From assembly GCA_006226545.1 (NCBI GenBank), contig SBGR01000050.1:1-37387 (forward strand): DNA of 37,387 nt, given 5' to 3'. Positions 19,821-26,797 of this stretch are shown piece after piece; position 1 is the stretch's first letter; each line of letters starts with the position of its first letter. The notes beneath the pieces are model-generated. The model was not told where the DNA came from and did no database searches. It saw only the letters and a program-made list of their open reading frames with translations. This DNA is from Bacteroidota bacterium (GTDB taxonomy: Bacteria > Bacteroidota > Bacteroidia > UBA8524). Made by a program: the position numbers and the translations under genes.

Positions 19821-19920
19821 GCTGTTTCGAATCTCCGAATTCCATTAGTTGAATCCGACGCAGGAGGATAAGCGAATTCCATTAAAACAAACACTTCTAT
19901 GAGCTAAAGCAAATCACAAC
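19821..19920 (-). repeat. Expanded CRISPR repeat 28 (100 bp, same insertion)
   Basis: The same 54-bp insertion at the same point as in repeat 27, 52-bp segment at 19854-19905. It differs from repeat 27 at two insert positions (GGATAAGC versus GGATCAGC; CCATTA versus CCATCA) and at the first repeat base (G versus A). The insert contains CGAATTCCATTA, a 12-bp exact copy of the core of the repeat itself. Confidence 0.95.
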
Positions 19921-19950
19921 TGAGCAGTAACCACCCTACGACGGCACCAA

Positions 19951-19976
19951 GCTGTTTCGATTTTCCGAATTTGGTC
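19951..19976 (-). repeat. Degenerate terminal repeat 29, hybrid with the flanking direct repeat
   Basis: Begins as a repeat (GCTGTTTCGA) but continues TTTTCCGAATTTGGTC. GTTTCGATT (19954-19962) and AATTTGGTC (19968-19976) both occur in the 35-bp direct repeat at 20018-20038 with a 3-bp instead of 5-bp gap. The remainder of the repeat (the GTTGTG half in crRNA sense) is missing. Confidence 0.8.
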
Positions 19977-20008
19977 ATAAAGAAAATAAGATCGTCAAAA
20001 ACAATCAA

Positions 20009-20043
20009 AAAAAGCTCGTTTCGATTCTAAATTTGGTCGCTGA
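20009..20043 (+). repeat. Right copy of the 35-bp direct repeat flanking the CRISPR-Cas island
   Basis: Exact 35-bp copy of the acyltransferase gene end at 11315-11349, including the TGA, now non-coding. It is about 33 bp beyond the degenerate last repeat and 98 bp before the OmpA gene. Presumed ancestral arrangement: acyltransferase end, then TTTCGGTTG and the OmpA gene. Confidence 0.9.
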
Positions 20044-20141
20044 TTTCGGTTGTCGGTTTTTTACAATCCAAGCGCTTCGCTAGCTCCTAGTTTTGCTCCG
20101 AAATTACCTCCTTGCCGAGGTGATTCCTCAATTTGAGCAAA

Positions 20142-21293
20142 ATGAAAACAGCATGGTTAGGCGGTATTATGGCCGCTATTTGTTCTTTGGCTTTTGTTCC
20201 GGCCAATGATGTCGCGGAAGCAAAGACTACAGCCGAGGACAGCTTGGCACTCTACTCTAAATTTGATTTTATTCCGGGAACAGAGATTCTCTACAGCAAC
20301 GAGTTTGAACAGGAAAATCTAGGTGAATTCCCCACTGGCTGGAATACCACCGGCAGCGGTGAGGTAGTTCAGTTTGGTGCAGATAAACGCTATGGCGTTA
20401 AGCTTTTGCAAAATGCCCAATTCCTTACCGATAATGTAAAAGAGTTCTCAAGCGATTTCACCTTGGAATTTGACCTCTTTCTCGACTTCACTTCGAATAA
20501 TGCTTTTTTCCCGGTAGTCTCCTTCGGGATAGTGGCTTCCGGTTCTGTTAAGCCAGCAGACCGGAGCCTTTTAAATTCCTATTACCAAGGTTCGTATTGG
20601 TTGACGAACCTATCTGCTCAGCTGGAAGGAAATTCGCAACTCACCTTGGAAAGTTTCCAAAACGGGAGCGTGTTTTTCCACTCCGGCGAGAAACCTTATC
20701 CCAAGCTGGAAAACAAACTAAAGCAGCAGGTACACGTGAGCGTTCAAGTGCAAAAAGAACGCATTCGACTCTGGTTGGATGAAAACAAAGTGCTCGACTT
20801 ACCCAAAGCCTTGCCTGCCAATACCAAGTGGAATCAATTGATGTTTGCCGTTTCTGAAAGCAGTTATAGCGACCAGGAAATTGGTGTTTACGTGAGCAAA
20901 ATCAAAATCGCTAAGGGCGTGGAAGACACCCGCAAAAAGCTCTTGGATGAAGGCAAATACAGCACCAACGGCATTTTATTCGATGTGAACTCGGCGGTGA
21001 TTCGTCCGGAGTCCTACCCTATTCTAAAAGAAATTGCACAAGCGATGTTGGCCAAACCTGAAACCAAGTTCAACATCATCGGACATACCGATAGCGACGG
21101 CGACGAAGCACTTAACCAGAAACTCTCTGAACAACGTGCCGAAGCGGTAAAAAAAGCCTTGATAGAGCGATTCAAAATAGACGCCGATAGGCTGAACACT
21201 GCGGGTAAAGGCGAAACCGCTCCCATCGCTGAAAACAGCACCCGCGAAGGCAAAGCCAAAAACCGCCGAGTGGAATTTATCAAACTGCCATAA
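20142..21293 (+). CDS. OmpA-family protein with LamG-like N-terminal domain
   Basis: 383 residues from the ATG at 20142 (MKTAWLGGIMAAIC); a TTG 9 bp upstream is less likely. Signal peptide ~1-27. Residues ~50-245 read as a concanavalin-like (LamG-type) beta-sandwich: FEQENLGEFPTGWNTTGS, DFTLEFDLFLDF, RIRLWLDENKVLDLPKA, and GVYVSKIKIAKG at the end. Residues ~265-383 are the OmpA C-like peptidoglycan-binding domain: FDVNSAVIRPESYPILKEIA, IIGHTDSDGD, NQKLSEQRAEAVKKAL, NRRVEFIKLP. It therefore links the outer envelope to the peptidoglycan. A second gene follows after 12 bp, so they probably form one transcript. Confidence 0.88.
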   Translation: MKTAWLGGIMAAICSLAFVPANDVAEAKTTAEDSLALYSKFDFIPGTEILYSNEFEQENLGEFPTGWNTTGSGEVVQFGADKRYGVKLLQNAQFLTDNVKEFSSDFTLEFDLFLDFTSNNAFFPVVSFGIVASGSVKPADRSLLNSYYQGSYWLTNLSAQLEGNSQLTLESFQNGSVFFHSGEKPYPKLENKLKQQVHVSVQVQKERIRLWLDENKVLDLPKALPANTKWNQLMFAVSESSYSDQEIGVYVSKIKIAKGVEDTRKKLLDEGKYSTNGILFDVNSAVIRPESYPILKEIAQAMLAKPETKFNIIGHTDSDGDEALNQKLSEQRAEAVKKALIERFKIDADRLNTAGKGETAPIAENSTREGKAKNRRVEFIKLP

Positions 21294-21305
21294 GCCTATC
21301 TGAAC

Positions 21306-22118
21306 ATGAAAAAGATTATCGCTAGCCTAAGCATCGCTTCACTTATCTGCATTGCTTTTCTGAGTATATCCGCGCAGAAACAACTGGATCGTTTGGAAGA
21401 AGACATCTTCACAACGCTGCAAATTCCGGCTTGGGAAGGCAAACTTCGCATCCGAGAAAACATCATTCGCGAATACCTCAGCCTGCCCAACCAGCCTAGT
21501 TTAAAAATGACGCCGGTTGAAAAAAGAGCTGAGTTGGTTAAACGCTTGGGCGCTGAAATCAAGAAGGATATTAATAGTCTTGAGTTTGCGGCTTCCTACA
21601 AACAATACCTTGAGGAAAACCAGCCACAACGTCCGAAAGGCCAAGACATTGCAGAACGCATAGCGGAACTGAAGAAAGAAATCAAAACCATGGAAGCGGA
21701 TCGTGAAGCGGCGGATGACGAGTATAAACCACTTTACGACATGACCATTGCCGAGTTAAAAAAGGAAATGGAAATCATTCAAAACCCGAATCACCCGGAA
21801 TACAGTCTTTATGTAGTTCAAGTAGGGATGAGTCCGGAAGAACAAGCGCAGTTTATGAATGATTCTATTGAATTCGCTAAAATCAATCCTCCTTTAGTGA
21901 AAGACATGGTAAAGCTCAGACTGGAAGCCTTCTTAGCGTTTACAGCTGATATTCCATTCGACGCCAACTTGGTAGAACGCAACGGAAAAAAATACTTTGT
22001 GAAGGAAGAATTGGAAGCGAAATCATCCGATTGGAAACAATGTTTTCGTGCCGGTAAAGAAACAATACAGGCCGGTCGCAACTTTGCCGAAGCCTGGCTG
22101 AAAGAGCTTAAACAGTAG
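21306..22118 (+). CDS. Secreted coiled-coil protein of unknown function
   Basis: 270 residues, not assigned to a family. Residues 1-23 are a signal peptide (KIIASLSIASLICIAFLSISAQ). The mature part is charged and helical: residues ~35-75 (RIRENIIREYLSLP) and a long coiled coil at ~110-155 (IAERIAELKKEIKTMEADRE, then IAELKKEMEI). A C-terminal part with W, C and aromatic residues (~235-270, SSDWKQCFRAGKETIQAG) ends the chain. It lies 12 bp after the OmpA-family gene in the same direction and is followed by a terminator, so it is probably an envelope protein working with its neighbour. Confidence 0.75.
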   Translation: MKKIIASLSIASLICIAFLSISAQKQLDRLEEDIFTTLQIPAWEGKLRIRENIIREYLSLPNQPSLKMTPVEKRAELVKRLGAEIKKDINSLEFAASYKQYLEENQPQRPKGQDIAERIAELKKEIKTMEADREAADDEYKPLYDMTIAELKKEMEIIQNPNHPEYSLYVVQVGMSPEEQAQFMNDSIEFAKINPPLVKDMVKLRLEAFLAFTADIPFDANLVERNGKKYFVKEELEAKSSDWKQCFRAGKETIQAGRNFAEAWLKELKQ

Positions 22119-22138
22119 TCTGTTTTTGTTTTGCCCTT

Positions 22139-22164
22139 AAAAACCCGGTTTCCCGGGTTTTTTG
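22139..22164 (+). terminator. Intrinsic terminator after the coiled-coil gene
   Basis: Stem AAACCCGG / CCGGGTTT with loop TTTC at 22141-22160, preceded by A-rich and followed by T-rich sequence, so it could work both ways. A near-identical hairpin is at 24065-24090. Confidence 0.85.
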
Positions 22165-22179
22165 CTTTAAAGTGCTAAC

Positions 22180-22223
22180 CCAAAAATATAGGGCTACCTC
22201 AGGTAGTTAACCCGAGATAGCCC
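22180..22223 (-). terminator. Terminator of the 22.3-23.9 kb T9SS gene
   Basis: 14-pair stem on the minus strand (GGGCTATCTCGGGT / ACCTGAGGTAGCCC, two G-T wobbles) with a 5-base loop, followed by TATATTTTTGG. A second small hairpin (TCAAAGTT / AACTTTGA, 22247-22268) lies closer to the stop codon. Confidence 0.8.
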
Positions 22224-22277
22224 GTCTCTGGCGAATTCACACTAAATCAAAGTTCCTTGAAACTTTGAGGCACTGGT

Positions 22278-23861
22278 TTATCGATCCGTTTTAACTATGC
22301 GGGTCGCTGTTTTTTGTCCCAAAGAATTTTCCAGTTCCAAAACATAAACACCTGCTTTCAAGGATTGGATATCCATTGTTGTAGCGGAGCCGGAAGTCAA
22401 CAGCAGCTTACCACTGAGGTCGTAAATCTTTACTGCAGCAACGCCTGATTCACTTTCAATGGATAAGGTGCCTGTGCTTGGGTTTGGATATACTTTAAAC
22501 CCGATTTCCTTAGTTAGCTTTCTAGCCGATACACTTTGTCCTGTTCCCAACTTACCCAAAGCACTGAGGTGAGCCCACGACTTATTAGCTGATTTCACTA
22601 AGGTTTGGTTAAAATACATGTCTTCTTCGTGGGTGAACAAGCAGAATAGATTACCAAGGCCGTCGTAGCCAAAATCGCGCGAGTCCCAACCTGCCTTGTC
22701 TTTCACATTCACTTGATTCATGGTTCTTACACTTAGGTCTAAGTTAAGTTCTACCACAGATGCACACCACTCCAGGTTGGCCGCTACCAATGAATCATTC
22801 GGGAAATGTAAATTTCTAGCGAAGTAGTTCATCACTGCAATTTTCTCATTCTTGTAAACCGTTAATTTCTGGATTTCATTCTGACGTTGAATGCCGTATT
22901 CATCGTAGTACAAAATGTGGTTCTTCACTTTTAAATCCTGATCCATTTCAATCAAAAAGCAAGTTGGATAAGTATTGTTCAGGTTATGAAGCGTGTCCCC
23001 TTCCAAAAGGATATAGCGACTTTTAAAAAATCCGGTTGCGTAAATTCTTCCGTTTTCAGTCCCTTTTATATCCATCACCTGCAATTGACCGCCACCATTC
23101 ATATTTTTCAGGTCCAGCGTTTTCTCTACGGCAGGAGTATGGTTTGTTGTGTTGGCCTTGAATTTTGTAACCGTGACACCACCGATATAACCAAAGTAAT
23201 CGCTTCCTGATTGCTCTAAGTAATGCACAGGCTCTGTGTAACCAATACCCAAAATGCTCGACGCTTTAACGCTGCCGGCTAGGTCGTAAACCATAAAGTA
23301 TGGCCGTCCCCACATTGGAAAAGTATAGGAGATGCCATCTCTGTCGAATCCGCCGTTGCCAATAGCACGAACCCAAAGTTCATTGCCTTTCACTTCCATT
23401 CCGTAAACCTTGTCTTCTGCCGAGCTACCTGCTGCCTTGATAAATTGAAGCGTGCCATCCTTATCCAATTTCAGCAATGCCATATCGCTATTGTCTACGC
23501 TATCTCCATCTACCACCAATACTTTGGTTGTATAGGTTATGAGTGCGTAAATATTGAGATCATCATCGCAGGTGGCTTTCATGGCCTTGTCGCCATTGAA
23601 GTATGCACCTGGCAAGTTATACGTCCACTGACGAACGCCTTTTGCATCGTATTTAGCGATGGCTACTCCTTGTTGGAACCCGGAGAATGGTTCACGCATT
23701 TGTCCAACCACAATGGAGTTTCCTTCTTTGTCGGCAGCTATACCACGCATTTCACTGGTTTGACCCATGTGAGGCACGGTAATGGCCCACTCCCAAGTAT
23801 TGGTTTGCGCTTGCATACTTGTGAAAAGCAAGCAAAAAAGTAAGGTAAATGTAATTTTCAT
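22278..23861 (-). CDS. T9SS type A cargo protein with propeller-like repeats
   Basis: 527 residues. Signal peptide ~1-19 (FTLLFCLLFTSMQAQ). Residues ~22-430 contain repeated strands of the kind seen in SBBP/beta-propeller proteins (GIAADKEGNSIVVGQM, AIAKYDAKGVRQWTY, NLNIYALI-like blocks, KGTENGRIYATGFFKSRY). The last ~75 residues (YPNPSTGTLSIESESG, KIYDLSGKLLL, LKAGVYVLELENSLGQ) are the type A T9SS sorting domain, so it is exported across the outer membrane. Function beyond that is unknown. It stands alone, flanked by strong hairpins on both sides, and is convergent with the OmpA pair. Confidence 0.87.
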   Translation of the reverse strand: MKITFTLLFCLLFTSMQAQTNTWEWAITVPHMGQTSEMRGIAADKEGNSIVVGQMREPFSGFQQGVAIAKYDAKGVRQWTYNLPGAYFNGDKAMKATCDDDLNIYALITYTTKVLVVDGDSVDNSDMALLKLDKDGTLQFIKAAGSSAEDKVYGMEVKGNELWVRAIGNGGFDRDGISYTFPMWGRPYFMVYDLAGSVKASSILGIGYTEPVHYLEQSGSDYFGYIGGVTVTKFKANTTNHTPAVEKTLDLKNMNGGGQLQVMDIKGTENGRIYATGFFKSRYILLEGDTLHNLNNTYPTCFLIEMDQDLKVKNHILYYDEYGIQRQNEIQKLTVYKNEKIAVMNYFARNLHFPNDSLVAANLEWCASVVELNLDLSVRTMNQVNVKDKAGWDSRDFGYDGLGNLFCLFTHEEDMYFNQTLVKSANKSWAHLSALGKLGTGQSVSARKLTKEIGFKVYPNPSTGTLSIESESGVAAVKIYDLSGKLLLTSGSATTMDIQSLKAGVYVLELENSLGQKTATRIVKTDR

Positions 23862-24063
23862 TATCTATCGATTTTGTAGGCTACAAAAATTCCCCAGAAG
23901 TAAAAAAATAGCCATTCGACAAATGCCGAATTTCGGTGAGTCCCGTTTAGCGCAATTGCGTTTACACATTGCCGGATTGAATTTGTTTGCCCCCACCTTT
24001 TACCAGCTGCAATTCGCTTCAGAACCCGGTATGAAATCGAAAAGTTTCAGCCCCTTAACCCAT

Positions 24064-24091
24064 AAAAAAACCCGGTCTCCCGGGTTTTTTA
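24064..24091 (-). terminator. Bidirectional terminator after the TolB-like gene
   Basis: AAAACCCGG TCTC CCGGGTTTT-type stem with A-run on the left and T-run on the right, 17 bp downstream of the stop of the minus-strand TolB-like gene (24108). It matches the 22139-22164 terminator at all but one loop base. Confidence 0.85.
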
Positions 24092-24107
24092 CGTTATAGT
24101 GAACTGC

Positions 24108-25148
24108 TCATTCAATCGTAACTTTCCAAATATTGTAGTTCCCCGGACCGGATCCGCGTTGGGAAACAAAGTAAAGTGATTTACCATCCTTAGACCACTT
24201 CGGGTTAAAATCGTTGCCATGGTGAAAGGTAATTTGTGTCATACCCGTTCCATCGGCGTTGATGGTGAAGATATCCCAGTTGTTTGTTTTGTCTTTCAAT
24301 ACACTGAGGCTAACAAAAGCAACACGTTTACCATCCGGTGAAACAACCGGTTGCGCATAGCCTTTGATATTATCGCTTAAAAGAGAATATTCTTGCCCTG
24401 TTTCCAGGTTGAGAATCCATAGCTCATAATCGTTTCGCACACATACTACCTGTTGGCCATCCGGGAAAAAATCGGCTTGGCTTCCTTTACCGTATTGAAT
24501 CAAGGTGCCCTTTTTCAAATCGTACGACCATAAAAAGCGATCGTATGTATTATCGTATTGCTGCGTTTTGGCGTTGTATACCTGCCCCACCTTCTCACGT
24601 TCAGTGAATAAGACCTTGGAGTTATCAGGGAAAAATACAGGGTTATTGGTGAAGGTCGAAGTATTGGTTACCTGTTGAATTTTGGCTCCCGACTCGGCAC
24701 CCACAATATAGATATTGGTTTTATTGTCTTTGGTCTGGCTATACGCTATCATCTTATCGTCTTGGGAAATGGCCGGACCAAATGTCCAAGGTTGAAAAGT
24801 ACGTTGCTGCTTCAACTTCACCGATTCGGTCTTTCTCAAATACATATTGGCTTCCCGGCTACCGTTCTTGGATGAAACGCCTTGGTAGGTAATGAGTTTT
24901 TCGCTGCGTGATACATCAATGATATTGGTGTTTAGGTTGGAGTAATACCTTTGATAACCAACGCCAAAACCGGAACAGATTCCGTCTAAGTCGTCTGTGA
25001 TTTTATAGAATTTATACCCGCTTTCTTGAGGCACGTACAATGCGCCATAGTTCACCGGTGGCGCCTTTTGGGTGGCACTGCCAAAGGCAAAGATCAGGAA
25101 GGTAATGACAACAGCGAAGCTGAGAAAATAGGCACTTAATCTAGTCAT
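24108..25148 (-). CDS. TolB-like beta-propeller (PD40) protein
   Basis: 346 residues with an N-terminal signal anchor or signal peptide (~8-27, FLSFAVVITFLIFAFGSA; no lipobox Cys). The remainder holds PD40-type blades: PAISQDDKMIAYSQTKDNK (~112), PVFFPDNSKVLFTERE (~165), QADFFPDGQQVVCV (~225), PVVSPDGKRVAFVSLSV (~275), PKWSKDGKSLYFVSQRGS (~320). This matches the WD40-like TolB propeller family, periplasmic in Bacteroidota. The partner is unknown. Its ATG overlaps the stop of the membrane protein gene by 8 bp, so the two are co-translated. Confidence 0.85.
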   Translation of the reverse strand: MTRLSAYFLSFAVVITFLIFAFGSATQKAPPVNYGALYVPQESGYKFYKITDDLDGICSGFGVGYQRYYSNLNTNIIDVSRSEKLITYQGVSSKNGSREANMYLRKTESVKLKQQRTFQPWTFGPAISQDDKMIAYSQTKDNKTNIYIVGAESGAKIQQVTNTSTFTNNPVFFPDNSKVLFTEREKVGQVYNAKTQQYDNTYDRFLWSYDLKKGTLIQYGKGSQADFFPDGQQVVCVRNDYELWILNLETGQEYSLLSDNIKGYAQPVVSPDGKRVAFVSLSVLKDKTNNWDIFTINADGTGMTQITFHHGNDFNPKWSKDGKSLYFVSQRGSGPGNYNIWKVTIE

Positions 25149-25578
25149 GAGAGGGTTTGGTTAGGGTTTTATAATGCAGAAATATCGCCAGCAATCCGAA
25201 AGCCGAATAGACCAACATATCGATGACGTCAAAGGTGCCGGAAAACCACTTTAGGTATTGTCCGGTTTCCAATAGGTAGGGTAATGCGAAGACAGTGCTG
25301 AACACCAAAAAGAAATCGTTTCGGTAGGGCAGTTTTCCCCAAATCAGAATGATGGCCGAAAGCAAGGCGTAGAACCAGAGTCCGTCGGGTAAGTTATAAC
25401 GAAAGAAAGACGACCAATTGCCTAATTCATTTGTTCTACTGCCTACTTGATGCTCCAAGCCTAACCACTGCTCAAAAAGCAACGGAGTATCACGGTAATA
25501 AAGGTAAATAAAGAGCCCAATACCCAACGGGAGAAGGGTGTGCAGGAACAGCCGATATATCAAATTCTCGCTCAGCAT
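25141..25578 (-). CDS. Small four-TM membrane protein (VanZ-like)
   Basis: 145 residues with four hydrophobic helices: ~8-26 (LFLHTLLPLGIGLFIYLYY), ~66-82 (LWFYALLSAIILIWG), ~88-105 (DFFLVFSTVFALPYLL) and ~118-137 (DVIDMLVYSAFGLLAIFL). The segment ETGQYLKWFSGTFDVIDMLV resembles the E..Q....R..D..D block of VanZ-like proteins, but the match is partial. It is the first gene of a two-gene unit with the TolB-like protein (8-bp overlap). Upstream at 25621-25636 is a short palindrome (AAATTAG CT CTAATTT), possibly regulatory. Confidence 0.7.
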   Translation of the reverse strand: MLSENLIYRLFLHTLLPLGIGLFIYLYYRDTPLLFEQWLGLEHQVGSRTNELGNWSSFFRYNLPDGLWFYALLSAIILIWGKLPYRNDFFLVFSTVFALPYLLETGQYLKWFSGTFDVIDMLVYSAFGLLAIFLHYKTLTKPSHD

Positions 25579-25806
25579 ACAGGGACTGCGTGCGCTTAGA
25601 GGTTTGGTTTTGGTAAGCTTAAATTAGCTCTAATTTGAAATATAGCACTTTTTTGTTTACCAAGTGTCTATTTCAGTTGCTGAATGGGGTATTGAAGAAT
25701 GAGGTTGAGCAGCGGAGCACAAAGAATGAGTCAGGATGAATTTCGGGAGAAAATGGAGAAGGTTTGATGGAAATTGACTAAAACACCGACCTAAGTCAGC
25801 TGATCT

Positions 25807-26169
25807 TTAGTATTCTTTCACCAAGGTTTCCAAGGGAATATGCAAGGCTTCATGGAGTTTTCTGATCATCGCTAAATTTAGTTTGCGATTTTGTTTAAAG
25901 ATATCGGTAACACGACTTTTAAACCCCAGTATTTCAGCGAGATCTTTATTGCTTAAACCCTGCTGTTCCATGCGGTATTTGATAGCCTCAATAGGCGTTG
26001 GAGCCGCAATCACAAACTGTTTGTCTTCGTAATCTTGAATGAGAAGCGCTAAGACATCCGCCTCATCACTTTCTGCAGAGCCTTGCGGAGCATTGAAGAG
26101 TTGTTCAAAGCGTTTGAGCGCTTCTTTGTACTCTGCTTCTGATTTTAAGATTTTCAAATTCATATCCAT
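25807..26169 (-). CDS. higA: HigA-type antitoxin (XRE family)
   Basis: 120 residues from the ATG at 26169 (MDMNLKIL); a GTG six codons upstream and an ATG two codons downstream are also possible. Residues ~50-105 (APTPIEAIKYRMEQQGLS, NKDLAEILGFKSRVTDIF, KQNRKLNLAMIRKLHEAL) form a Cro/CI-type helix-turn-helix. The N-terminal ~50 residues (LKSEAEYKEALKRFEQLF) are the usual HigA helical region that contacts the toxin. It lies directly downstream of higB in a higBA order, which is the normal order for this family, and it should repress its own operon through the palindrome at 26522-26540. Confidence 0.9.
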   Translation of the reverse strand: MDMNLKILKSEAEYKEALKRFEQLFNAPQGSAESDEADVLALLIQDYEDKQFVIAAPTPIEAIKYRMEQQGLSNKDLAEILGFKSRVTDIFKQNRKLNLAMIRKLHEALHIPLETLVKEY

Positions 26170-26190
26170 TCGTATAACGCATTCCACTTA

Positions 26191-26493
26191 TTAAAAGAGA
26201 TTAACTGTTTCTGCATTCACCTTATCGTATTCGGCGTGAGACCCTATAAACTTTATAAAGACCCAGGCCTTTTGGTAGTTGATTTCCGCGATCAACCGGT
26301 AATCATTGCCGTTGATTTCAAATACAGCGCGGTTGTTCTTTAGGGTACGAGCGGTATTAAAATCTTTTACAACATCAGAGGGTTTTGTCCAGTTAGCAGC
26401 CAATACATCGTGGTACCACTTTTCCAAGGCAGACTTACAGTTGGCATTTTTAGCATAAAAAGCCGTAACACTGCTCCGATTGTAAATGTTCAT
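26191..26493 (-). CDS. higB: HigB-type toxin (RelE/HigB mRNA interferase)
   Basis: 100 residues, normal for the HigB_toxin family. Conserved blocks are visible: ALEKWYHDVLAANWTKPSDV (~22-41), ENGN-type block FEINGNDYRLIAEINYQ (~58-74), and the C-terminal FIKFIGSHAEYDKVNAE with the H-x-E-Y-D signature (~78-96). The protein is expected to cleave mRNA on the ribosome and to be neutralised by the HigA encoded 22 bp downstream. It is the first gene of the module. Confidence 0.92.
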   Translation of the reverse strand: MNIYNRSSVTAFYAKNANCKSALEKWYHDVLAANWTKPSDVVKDFNTARTLKNNRAVFEINGNDYRLIAEINYQKAWVFIKFIGSHAEYDKVNAETVNLF

Positions 26494-26521
26494 CAGTTAA
26501 ACCTATACGAAGATACAAAAT

Positions 26522-26540
26522 AGTAACCATTTTGGTTACT
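26522..26540. promoter_or_regulatory. higBA operator palindrome
   Basis: Perfect inverted repeat AGTAACC / GGTTACT with a 5-base centre (ATTTT), 29 bp upstream of the higB ATG. On the minus strand a TATCTTCG box (a TAnnTTTG-like -7 element) follows within ~6 bp, so HigA bound here would block the promoter. This is the usual autoregulation for the family. Confidence 0.7.
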
Positions 26541-26797
26541 TCGAAAAAGACATCTCCTTGGAATTTTTGTTAGCGATGTCGTCAAGAACAAAACTAGCCT
26601 CTCAAAAAGTTTGGTGAGTCAGGCGAAAGTCAAATTATCATCTAGCTTGACGTGAAGAAGTGCCTAAACTAGTCAGTTCATGAACAACTTTATCCTCTGT
26701 TACAAACTCAGGACAGCGAGGGAATTTTGTAGGCTTCCTATTCCAAGTGTTACTTTACTAAAAACCTCACAGCTTTATGCTTATAATTTTCTACAAC
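26541..26797. other. Intergenic stretch, no feature seen
   Basis: 257 bp between the higBA operator and the end of the 529-residue gene. No open frame with a plausible start, no hairpin with T-run and no repeat was recognised. Confidence 0.5.

Larger units (their letters stand above)
17716..19971 (-). CRISPR. Type II-C CRISPR array, 28 spacers, 29 repeats
   Basis: Repeat unit 46 bp on the plus strand, starting GCTGTTTCGAATCTCC and ending AAGCAAATCACAAC, with a period of 76 bp (30-bp spacers; spacer 16, at 18902-18930, is 29 bp). Repeats 1-26 start at 17716 and run to 19660 and are identical apart from their first base: G in repeats 1-9, A in 10-26. Repeats 27 (19691-19790) and 28 (19821-19920) are expanded to 100 bp by the same 54-bp insertion; 27 begins with A, 28 with G. 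Repeat 29 (19951-19971 and on) is truncated and mutated. crRNA sense is the minus strand, because tracrRNA pairs with GTTGTGATTTGCTTTC. All 28 spacers look unique. Their targets cannot be identified here. Confidence 0.98.

Noticed and set aside
23782-24099. 105-codon plus-strand frame upstream of the T9SS propeller-type gene
   Set aside because: It overlaps the signal-peptide region of the real gene and a terminator; composition does not look coding.
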